64,000 nucleotides of DNA, from positions 118,739,747 to 118,803,746 of the forward strand of contig NC_080171.1 in NCBI RefSeq assembly GCF_950295315.1, read 5' to 3'. The notes under the pieces were generated by a model. That model was given only the letters and a program-made list of their open reading frames with translations. It ran no database searches and had not been told where the DNA came from. Made by a program: the position numbers and the translations under genes. Positions 40,960 to 51,803 of this stretch are shown here, one piece after another (position 1 is the first letter of the stretch; each line of letters opens with the position of its first letter). This DNA comes from Erinaceus europaeus. Its lineage: Eukaryota > Chordata > Mammalia > Eulipotyphla > Erinaceidae.

Positions 40960-41800
40960 CGAGATGCGGTGGCTGGCAAACGACCCCGAGCTCCGAGCTG
41001 CGCGCAGCGCACTGGCGGCGGGGCCCTTGCAGCTCCTCAACAGCACTTCCTCCGGGTGCAACAGCACCAGGGCGGTGAGAGCAGCTCTGGCCTGCCCTCC
41101 TCCTCGGGGCTTTAAGGAATTAACAGCTCGGGAGACTTCTCACCCCGCCAGAGTCACAACCGACCGACAGTCCAACCAGACAAGGCCGCCAGGCTGGGTC
41201 TGCAAGGTGCCTCCGACGTGGGGGTGGAGCGGACTGGACGCCAACTCCGGGGAGAGAGAGGAGCAAGCAAAAGCCCGGCCCCGCGGGCGGCCCCTGCTCC
41301 ACGCTCTCCGGGCCCAGCCGGGCGGGGACGGGAAGGCGACGCCGCCGCCTCCCCGGGCCCCGCGAGCGGCCCAGCCCGCGGCCTCCCGCCCGGAGGGTCA
41401 AGGCCGCAGTGTCCTTGACCCGGCCCGGGCCTCTGAGGCGCCCAGCACAGACGGGACGGAGTCCGGTGCGAGGGGCAAGAGCGACGGCAGTACCCGGGCT
41501 CATTCCGAGCCTCCTTACCCACTGGGAGGCGAGGCCAGCAGCCCGGGCCCGGAGCGCCAGCGCCGCGGAGAAGAACATGGCGGGCCGCACTGCGGGCCTT
41601 TTCCCAGCGGCGCCAGGCGCGAGCCCCGAGCACGCCCGTGACGCACAGTGCGTGCGCGCCCCCGAGCCCGGGCCGAGCGCGTTCAGGAGGGCGCGGCGCT
41701 CGCGCCGCTCAGGCTGCAAGCGGGGGGGGAGGGGGGGGTGCGCGGGGCATGCTGGGACCCAGTGGGCGGAGACTTCCCCAGCAGAGGGGTGGACGGAAAG
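40960..41800 (-). promoter_or_regulatory. NDUFV2: NDUFV2 CpG-island promoter
   Basis: CpG-dense block covering exon 1 and both flanks. Upstream of the ATG on the minus strand are an NRF1-like GGCGCGCACGCACTG (near 41660-41646), a CRE-like TGACGCA at 41639-41645 (plus strand), and TCCCAGCATGC at 41757-41747, the ZNF143-associated TCCCRNNRTGC motif. No TATA box. NRF1 and ZNF143 motifs are frequent at genes for respiratory-chain subunits. Start site estimated at about 41590-41630. Confidence 0.85.
41519..41578 (-). CDS. NDUFV2: NDUFV2 exon 1 (start codon, mitochondrial presequence)
   Basis: ATG at 41578-41576 in GCCCGCCATGTTC, the first ATG in the conserved context. Encodes MFFSAALALRARAAGLASQW (residues 1-20), an amphipathic, arginine-containing targeting peptide. 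The human protein reads MFFSAALRARAAGL, so two residues (Leu-Ala or Ala-Leu) are added by a GCGCTG/GCGCTC six-base repeat. Donor GTAAGG follows TGG at 41519. Confidence 0.97.
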
Positions 41801-41839
41801 CCGGCAAGGCCCTAAAAGGCAGGGTGCGTTGCGCTGCGG

Positions 41840-42640
41840 TTTAGGGCTCCAATTTTTTTTTTTTTCCAAAGGAACCTTCGATCCTGGGCGGAGCCTTGGG
41901 CTTCTGTGGAATGAATTGCAGACCTCTGATTAACTGGATGAACTTCCCTCCCGGAGAGTCTTAGAATGTAACCACTGCCTTTGTTATTGTGATTACGGTT
42001 GTCCCCCCCCTCCCTTTTTTTTTTTTTTTTTTTTTTGCAGTCCTGTACAAAGCATCTGTTACAAATGATGGAGTTGAAGTTATAAAGAGCTGCCAAGTGT
42101 GTGGAGTTTGGGAAATAATAATGGAGATTGGGAAATAGAAACGAAATGAGATTGCCGGCTCTGTGACTATTCTTGGCGCTTCTGTGCATGTTAGAAATAT
42201 TCCATAAAAAAAACCTTTTTTTTTTTTTTTTAAAGCCACTTCCTTAATGATTGGTCATCTCTGGAAATTCCAACCAGTATTTATTCCGTCAGAATTCAAG
42301 TATACACAGCGCAGTTTCCTGCTGTGGAGAGTGTACCAGGCGTTTGGTGCCTTTTGGTTTTTTCTCATTAGTGCCTTTTTTTCTCGTGTGTCATGTCCTG
42401 TATCCACCCCCTGCCTTTGGCCCATTTTCCTTGTTGAGTAATTCCTGGAATTTTCATAGCAGCGCAGGATTTTAAAAATTGTCTTCCCTGTTACTGCAAG
42501 CACTCTAGAATAAATATTTCACTGCAACTCCTTAAATGAAATAATTTTACAGTTTATGGAATACAAGTCAGAGGCTTTACTAGCCAGTGAGCTAGGAAGA
42601 GACACCAAATGTCTTAGTTTCCATTTATTAATTGTCTTTT
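41840..42640. other. Upstream flank of NDUFV2, unassigned
   Basis: Poly(T) tracts at about 41852-41866, 42016-42038 and 42218-42232, otherwise unique-looking DNA. No exon recognised on either strand; a divergent transcript from the CpG island would run through here. Confidence 0.4.
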
Positions 42641-42844
42641 AAAACTTTGTTTACTTTATTTGATAGGACAGAAAGAAACTTGGAAGGAGGAGAGAGAGAG
42701 AGGGAGAAGGAGAGGGAGAGAGACCTGCAGCCCTTCTTCACCACTTGTGAAGCGTCCCACTCTGCAGGAGAAGAGGAGGGGGCTTGAACCTGGGTCCTAG
42801 CACACTATATGTAAGCACTTAACCAGATGTGCCACTGCCCCACC
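42640..42844 (-). mobile_element. Family B SINE
   Basis: TTTGATAGGACAGAAAGAAA to CCAGATGTGCCACTGCCCCA. Confidence 0.85.
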
Positions 42845-42847
42845 TTG

Positions 42848-42982
42848 TTTGTTTGTTTGTTTATTGAAGGAGAGAGAACACAGCACACAGCTTCCTTCCA
42901 TGTGGTGGGGGCTAAGACCCAACTTGGTCATGCACACAGCAGAGCAGCACACTAATCACCAGAGATCTCTCACTGGCCCTGC
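42848..42982 (-). mobile_element. Family E-like SINE
   Basis: (TTTG)n then CTTCCATGTGGTGGGGGCTA and AATCACCAGAGATCTCTCAC. Confidence 0.5.
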
Positions 42983-43121
42983 TTTCTTTTATATAAGTTG
43001 GCTTCTTCTAGATTGGCTGCAGTATTTTCCTTTAAAGTATGGTGAAAATTTTGGTCCTCAATCTTGGTTCAAATTATTTTCTTATAATGTTACTTAAATA
43101 TGTAGAACCAGCACCAACTAC

Positions 43122-43147
43122 ACACACACACACACACACACACACAC
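43122..43147 (+). repeat. (CA)n microsatellite
   Basis: About 13 CA units. Confidence 0.95.
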
Positions 43148-43162
43148 CACACAAAAAGGGGG

Positions 43163-43385
43163 GAGGTCTGGGTGGTGGTGCACCTGATTGAGTGCACATA
43201 TTACAGTGCACAAAAACCCAGGTTCGAGTCCCCAGGCCCCACCTACAGGGGGAAAGCTTTTCAAGTGGTGAAACAGTGCTGCAGGTGTCTCTCTGTCTCT
43301 ATCCCTCCCTATCACCCCTCCCCTCTCGATTTCTCGCGGTCTCAATCCAATAAATAAATAAATAAAGATAAAATAAATAAAAACA
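43163..43385 (+). mobile_element. Family B SINE
   Basis: GGGAGGTCTGGGTGGTGGTG, GGTTCGAGTCCCCAGGCCCC, tail CCAATAAATAAATAAATAAA. Confidence 0.88.
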
Positions 43386-43464
43386 TTTTGCACAAATTAA
43401 CTACAAATTTACAAATAGGTAATACTGAGTCGTGGGTTCTTTGAATATGCCAATGTGTACTTTT

Positions 43465-43640
43465 ACTGGATTCTATTAAAGCCTTCTCTGACCTCCAAGT
43501 CTAGATTATTCCTCATGTTAAGGTCCCTAAATACTCCTGCTTCCACTTTCATTGCATTTACCACTAGATTATAGTTTCTATCAATATAAAAACCTACCCT
43601 CCAGTACTTATTTGGCACAATAGGTTATTCTGTTTCTCTC
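43465..43640 (+). mobile_element. L2 3' end fragment
   Basis: AAAGCCTTCTCTGACCTCCA, CTTTCATTGCATTTACCACT matches the L2 3' end order (gaagccttccctgacc ... atagcacttatcacc). Confidence 0.55.
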
Positions 43641-43874
43641 AGGTTGCTCCACGTAATTGTGAACCTTTGTTGCTGTTGCAGGAGAAGGTAAACACAGGTC
43701 CTCCCTCTGTTCCACTAGGAAACTGATTAATCCTTTAAGGAATCTGTATTTCTGGAGGTATGGGTCTGGGAGCTAGAAGAGCCAAAATAAAAGTGAAGGT
43801 AATGTCCAAATGTGAGTACTTAGGCTCTGACTCATATGACCTCTTCTCTATTTAAATCACCACACATAGATGCT

Positions 43875-43970
43875 ATTGTGGACATGGTATAACAAGAACC
43901 AGGAACTTGGTAGTCAGAGGAACTTAAATTTGAATTCTGAGCTCCTCACTAGGTAGAGTGAGATTTGGTC
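43875..43970 (+). mobile_element. MIR-like fragment
   Basis: AACTTGGTAGTCAGAGGAAC then TTAAATTTGAATTCTGAGCT follows the MIR 5' half. Confidence 0.5.
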
Positions 43971-43984
43971 TGTAATTTTTGTTT

Positions 43985-44160
43985 ATAACTCACTTGGATA
44001 GTAAACTTGCTTTATCATGGGTGCAGCCTAGGTTCAAGCCTGACAACCCCCCCCACACACACACACACATCCTAACTGAGAGAAGCTTCTGTGCTGTAGT
44101 GTCTTTCTCTCTGTCACTGAAAAGTCAGCCTGCAACAAACAGTAAAGTGCTAGTGATGAA
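43985..44160 (+). mobile_element. Family E SINE with an internal (CA)n
   Basis: CACTTGGATAGTAAACTTGC, GTTCAAGCCTGACAACCCCC, (CA)n, GAAAAGTCAGCCTGCAACAA. Confidence 0.6.
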
Positions 44161-44184
44161 CCAAACCAAACCAAACACAAGAGA

Positions 44185-44278
44185 GAGCTGCTCTGGCATA
44201 TGCAGTTCCAGGAACTGAATTCAGGACTTCATGCTTAGAAGTCCTGCTTCTCTGCTACTATGCCACGTTCCAGACTGT
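44185..44278 (-). mobile_element. SINE fragment (C/D type), reverse
   Basis: GGAACTGAATTCAGGACTTC, ATGCTTAGAAGTCC, CTGCTACTATGCCACGTTCC. Confidence 0.45.
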
Positions 44279-44279
44279 T

Positions 44280-45010
44280 ACTCTTTAATTTCTGAAAGTA
44301 TAATTATAACATCAAGACATTCGGTTTGTGGAAAATTATGAACATCCAAACAGATATTACCATACCTAACAAGGTGGTCTGCTCCATCTGTGAAAGGCTT
44401 TAGTCAGGTATCCTAAATTATAATTATCTCCTAGGCGACATCCTACTTATTAAAAAAAAAAAGCCTCAAGCAGACTTCCTCTCACATGCTTGCTTTTGAC
44501 AGTACTGACTGGCTTACCTGTCCAGTCTTCTAATGAATGGCCTGAAATGCAGGTTCAGGCCTGCTTTGAGAGAGTAAGAGGAACGAAACGCCAGTTATAA
44601 AATCCAAACTCAAAAGCAAGAAAAAAATATATATGGATATGTTTACTAGTAGATGAATGAGAGAAAGGGACAAAACAGACCAGAAGTGTTCAAGCAGGAG
44701 ATCTGAGAATGCAAACATGAGTGTGGTCACAGAAGTGTTGAGGCTTTTTCATGCAGTTTCAAACCGAGGTGAGGGGAAGTTAGGAGGCTATCAGACAACT
44801 TCTTCACCATCTTTTCAGTTTCTTCTCAAGCTAAGCTCGCATAGGTAGGGCCAAAGCGAGGAATGAAAGTCAACATAGCCAATAACTTAGCTGCATATAA
44901 TTCAAGAACATATGTAGAAAACAAAAAACTTAGTATTGCCCAAGCCATAATCAGATTCAGGTTACTGACCTCCTAGTGATTGCTAAGACTCAAGGTGTCT
45001 GTAAAACTCT
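44280..45010. other. Unassigned intergenic sequence
   Basis: No exon or repeat recognised. Confidence 0.4.
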
Positions 45011-45017
45011 CCCACCC

Positions 45018-45296
45018 CCAGGGTGGGGTAACACAGTGGGTTAAGCGCATGTGGCACAAAACGCAAGGACTGGCATAAAGGATCCCGGTTCGAGCCCCCT
45101 GGCTCCCCACCTGCAGGGGAGTCGCTTCACAGGCGGTGAAGCAGGTCTGCAGGTGTCTGTCTTTCTCTCCCCATCTCTGTCTTCCCCTCCTCTCTCCATT
45201 TCTCTCTGTCCTAACCAACAACAATGACATCAATAACAATAATAACTACAACAACAATAATGACAAGGCAACAAAAGGGAAAATAAATAAATATAA

Positions 45297-45300
<4 letters not shown>
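45018..45300 (+). mobile_element. Family A SINE
   Basis: CAGGGTGGGGTAACACAGTG to GGCAACAAAAGGGAAAATAA. Confidence 0.88.

Positions 45301-45302
<2 letters not shown>

Positions 45303-45348
<46 letters not shown>
45303..45348 (+). repeat. (TA)n microsatellite
   Basis: About 23 TA units in the SINE tail. Confidence 0.95.
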
Positions 45349-45349
<1 letters not shown>

Positions 45350-45350
<1 letters not shown>

Positions 45351-46205
45351 ATTTTCAAGAATGGGCATGACTCCCTGCCCTAATCCAAATTTCTAGCCCT
45401 TTTCTCTACTCTGATACCATTTTTCTCTGATAATGTTCTTATCCAACTTCATGCTAGCTTGAGTTTTCAAGCAAAAATTACCATAGTCGTGGGCCCCTAG
45501 AAACATGGATTTCCCAGCTTTCTTCCAGCCTAAAATCCCTAATCTCATCTGCCCTGTTTCTACTTTTTGGTTCCTGTTCATTGACCATTTTGTTTCACTT
45601 TCTGTCCTGCCAGCCTCCAGACAACAAGTTGCAGATGCTACCATGATTCCACCCTGACATCTCTGGGCAGATGATTTCACCAATGTGTCCTGGAACCTCA
45701 CCTCTGCGGAGCCCTATCCCACTAGGGAAAGACAGAGACAGACTGGGGGGAGGGTATGGATCCACCTGCCAACACCCATGTCCCTCAAAGAAGCAATTAC
45801 AGAAGCCACAACTCCTACCTTCTGCACCCCAAAAAACAACTTTGATCCATACTCTCAGTGGGAGAGAAGTGATAGGAGAAAGAGGATAAGAGGTCTTTGA
45901 ACTCCAGCTCCATTGGGCCCCAGAGAGAAAGGACAAAAAGTGGAGAGCTATTTGGGTAAAGTAATAGAGTTATGTGTGGCTTAGAGGTGAAAAAGGGCTG
46001 AACCTGGATGAAAAAGGAGGCAATTCTGTACAAATATAGACAGACAGCTGTAGAGATGATGGTTAACCCATGTTTGCAGCCTTGGGAGAACCGCTGTGGA
46101 CTGCAATGGAGGGATCGGGGATTTGGAACTCTGGTGGTGGCGACAGTGTGGAATAGTACCCCTGTTGACATGCAATTTTTGTAAAACAGTATTGAGTCAC
46201 TAATT
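45350..46205 (+). mobile_element. L1 3' end, older subfamily
   Basis: CAAGTTGCAGATGCTACCAT, CCCTATCCCACTAGGGAAAG, GGTGGTGGCGACAGTGTGGA, ending ACAGTATTGAGTCACTAATT. Aligns in order with 35930-36715 and 57530-57865. Confidence 0.7.
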
Positions 46206-46209
46206 TTTA

Positions 46210-46350
46210 AAAAAATTATTAACCATTTATTAATGAGAGAGGTGAAGAGAGATGAACAGATCATTACTCTGAGATGTGTAAGGCCAAAAATATGTAATAT
46301 TTGTGTTTGTACATCAGATGACGTGCTCACTGCACCACTTCCTAGGCTGC
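46210..46350 (-). mobile_element. Family C SINE, diverged
   Basis: AACAGATCATTACTCTGAGA ... GCTCACTGCACCACTTCCTA. Confidence 0.6.
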
Positions 46351-46380
46351 TAGATGATAGAATTTAAAAAAAAAAAAAAA

Positions 46381-46498
46381 AGAACAAAGATTTACTTACT
46401 AATGGGAGAGAAGGAGACAGAGAAAAAACTTATGATGTCAGGAATCAAACTTGGGGTCTCTTATTTGAAAACCCAGTGCTTTACTCGCTGCACCACAG
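46381..46498 (-). mobile_element. Family C-like SINE
   Basis: GATTTACTTACTAATGGGAG, GTCAGGAATCAAACTTGGGG, TTTACTCGCTGCACCACAG. Confidence 0.55.
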
Positions 46499-46664
46499 AT
46501 AATAAAGTTTTTAAGTCAGGTAAGTAGGGGTCTGTATTAGGGTGGAGCAAGGACAAGTTTTATTATATGTGTCCTCAAATAGCCTGATGGATGTGTGTTG
46601 GTACCAGTGTACTAGGAAGGATCTGGTCCAAACTTGACAGATATATATATATAAATCTTCAAAG

Positions 46665-46800
46665 TAAAAGACTTGGGGCGGGGCTCAGGTCCTGGAACAT
46701 GATGGCAGAGGAGGATCTAGTGGGGGTTGAATTGTTATGTGGAAAACTGGGGAATGTTATACATGGCAACTGTTAACCATTAATCCCCTAATAATTTTTT
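46665..46800 (+). mobile_element. Alternative L1 3' end
   Basis: AAGACTTGGGGCGGGGCTCA, CCTGGAACATGATGGCAGAG, ACCATTAATCCCCTAATAAT. Pairs with 33640-33778 and overlaps in type with 53210-53260. Confidence 0.65.
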
Positions 46801-46977
46801 AAATACTGAAATTGTCAAAATATTCACCTTTTCACCTCTTCTATAATCATAAATTATTAAATGTAATGTTCTGTATATGGTTGCTTTAGCATCTACCTCT
46901 GTAAAATTCAGTGGGAAGTTTCATCTTGTTCATCATGGTAATAAAGTGGTAATGCCCTGTTTCCTAGCTATAACTCA

Positions 46978-46981
<4 letters not shown>

Positions 46982-47041
<60 letters not shown>
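46982..47041 (+). repeat. (GT)n microsatellite
   Basis: About 28 GT units. Confidence 0.95.
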
Positions 47042-47044
47042 ATA

Positions 47045-47430
47045 TAGTCAAAGGTCAAAAACTGACTAAGAACAGATGAGTTCTTTCCTTTTGCATCATT
47101 TTTCAACTTTTCAAAGGACTCAAACTCTTTCCATTATTTACTTAAAGGTTTTGTTTTGTAGAATTTGTAGCTCTTGGGAAACCCCTGTCTGTCTGTCTTT
47201 CTTGTGAAGTATGCTATCTGACTATCACTCATATATTAGCATCTGCAGAATATGGCACTAATATGCATGGCTTACATTACTCAAAACTGAACTAGAAGGA
47301 TGAACTGGTTAGTAATGTTTGTGACTTTCCACAAACGTGTATAGAATCAGAAAATTTCTTCCTTGAAAAAGAGGAAGTGGTAAGCACAGGAATAGGAGAA
47401 GAGAGGGAGAAGAGTAAGAGAATAAACTTG
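47045..47430. other. Unassigned intergenic sequence
   Basis: No exon or repeat recognised. Confidence 0.4.
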
Positions 47431-47434
47431 CAAA

Positions 47435-47572
47435 ATAGCTCACGTGGATAGTACATTGCTTTCCCATGTGCATGACTCAGCTTAGTTCCCAGCACACTGA
47501 AGGAAGGTTTGGTGCTGTTGTCTGTTTCACTCTCTTGCCTCTATCTTTTTGTCTCTTTATATAAAAGAATGG
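47435..47572 (+). mobile_element. Family E SINE, diverged
   Basis: AGCTCACGTGGATAGTACAT, TTCCCAGCACACTGAAGGAA, then a TC-rich end. Confidence 0.55.
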
Positions 47573-47640
47573 GGAGAGGGGTTCGATGAGGAGAGAAGGA
47601 ATGCTTTGAGACTAAGGATTACTTTATCCAAATAAATGAA

Positions 47641-47641
47641 T

Positions 47642-47665
<24 letters not shown>
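47641..47665 (+). repeat. (CT)n
   Basis: About 11 CT units followed by poly(T), abutting the SINE at 47666. Confidence 0.9.
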
Positions 47666-47672
<7 letters not shown>

Positions 47673-48007
47673 TTTGCTTCCAGGGTTATCGCTGAGGGTC
47701 ATGCCAGCACTACAAATCCACTGCTCCTGGAGGCTATTTTCCCCATTTTGTTGCCCTTGTTGTTGCCCTTGTTGTAGTTGTTACTGGTGTTGTTATTGTA
47801 GCTATTGTTGTTGGATAGGAGAGAGAGAAATCGAGAGAGGAAGGGAAAGCAGAGAGAAGAGAAAGATAGACACCTGCAGACCTGCTTCACCATTTGTGAA
47901 GCGACCCCCCCTGCAGGTGGGGAGCTGGGGGCTCAAACCAGGATCCTTATGCCGGTCCTTGTGCTTTGCGCCATGTGCGCTTAACCCACTGAACCACCTC
48001 CCAGCCC
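47666..48007 (-). mobile_element. Family A SINE with 3' extension
   Basis: Reversed extension (GTTATCGCTGAGGGTCATGC ... CTGCTCCTGGAGG), GTTGCCCTTGTTGTTGCCCT, body and head CACCTCCCAGCCCC. Confidence 0.88.
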
Positions 48008-48009
48008 CT

Positions 48010-48798
48010 CTCTTTCTTTTAAAGCACTCTATCTGAGGTAAATAATGACACATTCTTATAGCCTATTACAACCCTAGACTTTTAAAAGGTCACAAAAATT
48101 TAGATCTGACCTTGCATAGACAAGACTTTGCCCTACTTTTCACAAAGATTCCTTCTTCTGCTAAATTCCAGCTTGAAATTTGATATACTGCTCCTCAGAC
48201 AGATCACGTGCAGTTCCTAAGTCCCTGCTAGTTAACCTCTCCAGACAAATCTGTATTCGAAATTCTACTTCCTGCTGTCTGTGTTGTAAGAAATCATTTG
48301 ACTGTGGTAGCAAGAGTAGACTTTATGGGTTATAGTTCCTATTTGTCCATACTAAGGTTTGTTTTTTTTTTTCTTCTTCAGATTAGTACAGTTTAAAAGT
48401 ATTAAAAAAAAAAAAAAAAGCAAAGATACAGGAGCCAAAAAGGACAGTACCTTGTTGACATTCATTTTCATCAAATATTTACTTAGTATTACTGAAATAA
48501 TAAACTTCCCCTTTCCGTGACAATGTTCTGAATTGGCATGACATTTTGTTTAATGTCTAACCCAAGGGGGGAAATGTCCTAGGAGGCAGATTTTGTCACT
48601 GACTAAACCATTCCTCAATCTATTCAATGTTTTTCCAAGTTCCTTTTATGAGTCAGCAAGGGGGCACCAAGTATGGAAAATGCCGAGACAAAAGGTACAG
48701 TCCAACTCATAAACTAGTTAGTAGTAGTCGGCAGAGTTCTCAGGTGAATTTGTCCAATAAAGAGAATGGGATGCAAAGAGAATTAAAATACTAAAATT
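48010..48798. other. Unassigned intergenic sequence
   Basis: Poly(T) at 48362-48371 and poly(A) at 48403-48419. Otherwise nothing recognised. Confidence 0.4.
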
Positions 48799-48800
48799 GA

Positions 48801-49148
48801 GGGCCGGGTGGTAGGGGTTAAGTGCACATGGCGCCAAGTGCAAGGGTAGGAGCAAGGATCCCGATTCGAGCCCCTGGCTCCCCACCTGCAGGGGGTGGGG
48901 GGAGGTTGCATCACAAGCGGTGAAGCAGCTCTGCAGGTGTCTATCATTCTCTTCCCACTGTCTTCCCCTCCTCTCTTGATTTCTCTCTGTCTTGTCCAAC
49001 AACAATATCAACAATAATAACAATAACAACAACAACAAAACAACAAAGGCAAACAAAAGTGAAAAAATAAATAAAAGCCTCCAGGAGCAGTGGATTTGTA
49101 GTGTAGTCACTGAGCCCCAGCAATAACCCTGGAGGCAAAAAAAAAAAG
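48801..49148 (+). mobile_element. Family A SINE with 3' extension
   Basis: Shortened head, an insertion of G's after the CCTGCAGGGGG box, body, tail and extension (CTCCAGGAGCAGTGGATTTG). Confidence 0.88.
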
Positions 49149-49269
49149 TCACCTACAATATGGTCTCCCCACCTCTGAAATCTAATGTTTTCATGTTGTG
49201 ATTCGAATTTTTCTTATTTTAGGAATAATAAACTTTCAAAATAATTAACATTATTGGGCATCTCCTATA

Positions 49270-49485
49270 ATGACATCATGACAGGCAGACTTAGAAGATA
49301 GTTCTCAATGATCCCTAACTTCTTGTGTTCATGTCTACTGTACTCTCCTCTTAAGTATGGGCAGAACTAGTCACATGCTCTGAACCAATATAATATGGCA
49401 AAGGTAATGAGATTTCTGAAATAAATTTATCTTGTTATAAGCTTTTAAGTTTGGGGATAATTTGTTATGCAGCAAAAAAAAAAAA
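49270..49485 (+). mobile_element. Ancient MaLR/MLT1-like LTR fragment
   Basis: GGGCAGAACTAGTCACATGC, CAATATAATATGGCAAAGGT, AATGAGATTT follow the MLT1 LTR core. Tentative. Confidence 0.4.
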
Positions 49486-49621
49486 AAGTAATACAGAAAT
49501 GACCCTTCTTTGTTCTTCAGGAGTTGACAGTGAAGCTAGAGTCAGACAGAACACTAATGATACTAGAATCCCTAGAGCCAACTTCACAAACTTGGCAGAT
49601 GTTTCAATCCTGTAATATTAC

Positions 49622-49748
49622 AGGCTGAGGAGATAGTACAATGGTTCTGCAAAAAGACGTTCAAGCCTGAAGTTCTGAAGTCCCAGGTTCAGCCCTCAGT
49701 ACCACCATAAGCCAGAACTAAGCAGTGTTCTGGTTGAAAAAAAAAAGT
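49622..49748 (+). mobile_element. Family D SINE
   Basis: GGCTGAGGAGATAGTACAAT, CCCAGGTTCAGCCCTCAGTA, AAGCAGTGTTCTGGTTG, poly(A). Confidence 0.85.
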
Positions 49749-49752
49749 GGGG

Positions 49753-49970
49753 GGGTTGGGATGGGCAGGTGATGGCGCAACTGGTTAAGCGCACACATCA
49801 CAGTGCATAAGAACCCAGGTTCAAACCCCTGATCCCCACCTGCAGGGGGAAAGTTTCATGAATGGTGAAGCAGGGCTGCAGGTGTCTGTCTTTTTCCCTC
49901 TCTACTTCCCCTCTCCTCAATTTCTCTCTGTCTCTATCCAATAATAAATGAATAAGTATATAACTAAAAA
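49753..49970 (+). mobile_element. Family B SINE
   Basis: GGGATGGGCAGGTGATGGCG to CCAATAATAAATGAATAAGT, directly after a family D tail. Confidence 0.88.
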
Positions 49971-49979
49971 AATGATATT

Positions 49980-50220
49980 ACATGTTTTAATTGCTAACCA
50001 AACTATATGTTCCTTGAAGAGAGGAAAGTATTTTATGCTTAGTACTATTTCATAGCGTCTAATTCATGCCCTTTCATATGAGGACAGTCACAGTGACTAA
50101 TGAACTACAGTCTCATAGTTAATAAAACAGCAAAACAAAACTAAACTAAAATAACCAGGAAAAAAAATCAACTTTCTAGGACCTGCCTAAGCAAACCTGT
50201 GTAGGCCTCTGATGCACATG
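49980..50220. other. Unassigned intergenic sequence
   Basis: No exon or repeat recognised. Confidence 0.4.
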
Positions 50221-50222
50221 AG

Positions 50223-50660
50223 TCAAACATACGAAACCTTGAAGGCTTTCACAGAGAGTGAGTATTCACACGCTTTCACCAGAATCCTTTCTGAGCTCCT
50301 AAAACAAGTTTTGAGTGTGATCATTTTCACCAAGTAGGGCAATACTGCTGGTGCCCTGCTCATAACCCACAGGTGCACACCATCACAGACATGACAGAGC
50401 AGCCCACTGCAGGCGTCCACAACTCTCCTCAGGCCTTCCACCTGAGTGCAGTGCTGCTCTCCGTCACTGATGACATGTATGGAAGGAAAAATCCCCAGAC
50501 TTCCTTATCTCCTGTGGGCTGGCTCTGAGATGCCTTCTGCGCTGTCAACCACAGGTCTCCAGCATCACTGAATTCCAGGTACTCACAGAGGGAAACACCT
50601 CCAATGACACTTTCTTGGGTCACTCCTAAAACGAATTGTTTGGACTCCAATTTTCAAAGT
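50223..50660 (-). other. Unidentified block with adjoining minus-strand open frames
   Basis: Two open frames of about 70 codons (50650-50429 and 50441-50223) overlap with a frame change, and together read like a continuous low-repeat protein segment (for example SVIGGVSLCEYLEFSDAGDL and EGLRRVVDACSGLLCHVCDG). An upstream in-frame stop, a frameshift and no splice sites mean it is not an intact exon. It could be a decayed processed pseudogene, an old transposon, or chance. I do not recognise the family. Confidence 0.25.
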
Positions 50661-51190
50661 CTCCAAGTTGGCACCTGGGGAAAGTTGGTAAACCAATAAA
50701 GATAGGAGGCTAACTGAATGAGTCCCATGGAAGCTGTTCTGCTGGAGGGCCTCAGGAAGGAAGTAAATAGACTTAAGCGAGTGAAATGGGAGCCAATGGA
50801 GAAGGCTGGGAGGGGCAGGAATGATAAGTTGATTTGCCCTCTGGGGTGGAGTGAACATAGGGGCTCAGATGCAACTGCTAATATTGAAAGAAAATTAAAT
50901 TCTAGGACAGTATTAAAATGGTTCAACAACAAAAGATTGTAGTTTAGGTCAATAATTGGCTTCAGAGGTCTGATCTGCAGGAATTCAGTGTCCTACCACA
51001 CAGGAGGAGGCCAGTGGTGGTAAGTGCAAGTTGTGTTTGATTTCCAGCAAGCCTGATAGGGATAGTGGACTTTATCAACTGCCAGTTCTTCCATTCCGTG
51101 AGTTACCACTTACTGATACAAAGTCCCCATCCTCCAGGGATCTTGGTACTGACCATGAAATAACTCCTGGTCTCAGGAAACAGAAACAGA
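50661..51190. other. Unassigned intergenic sequence
   Basis: Repeat-poor. GTGAAATGGGAGCCAATGGA at about 50780 has a transposon-like feel but is not assigned. Confidence 0.3.
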
Positions 51191-51194
51191 TTAG

Positions 51195-51355
51195 CAGCAG
51201 ATTCTAAGACTAGTGTCTGGTTTGAAACTTAGTTTCCCAGCTTCTAGGACTTTGGGCTAGTTACATACCCTTTCTAAAGAGCTCAGTTTTCTCACCAGGA
51301 GAATGAAGATAATGGTTCCTCCTTCAGTGCGCTGTGGGAAGATGTTCATGAAATT
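51195..51355 (+). mobile_element. MIR-like fragment
   Basis: ACTTTGGGCTAGTTACATAC, GCTCAGTTTTCTCACCAGGA, ATGAAGATAATGGTTCCTCC follow the MIR core order. Confidence 0.65.
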
Positions 51356-51800
51356 TTTCATGGTTAAAAATAAACATTTTTGTGAAATTTTGTTTCAATC
51401 ATATGCAAATATAATAATCTCTGAAGGATTTGGCTAAGATTACAATCTTTCTAGATTTTTAAAACACAGATACAGATCTGCTTAGACTAAAACTGATTAC
51501 ATAGGCCAATAACAGTTCAGCACCAATGATAACCCTAAATACACCAAACTACACTGATGATGATGATAATCTACATATTTACTTTCAACAGTATAAAACT
51601 GTTTTTCACAAATATTGGCAAGCAGTTCTTTCCTACAGTTTATTTCTGATCAGAGTGTTAAATAGTAGGGCTCTAATTTTAATATTTACATATTAGAAGT
51701 GAAAATTTCTTATACTGTAATTTTTATAATAGAAACAAATTTGAGTATATGAAGAGCGCATGATCATTATAAAACTCAGATAACTGTTTAAATATGAAGA
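51356..51800. other. Unassigned intergenic sequence
   Basis: AT-rich; no exon or repeat recognised. Confidence 0.4.
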
Positions 51801-51803
51801 AAT

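Noticed and set aside
40964..41933. ORFs of 160-250 codons around the NDUFV2 promoter
   Set aside because: CpG-island frames. Only the 60 nt of exon 1 within the minus-strand frame is coding; the remainder reads through the intron 1 donor.
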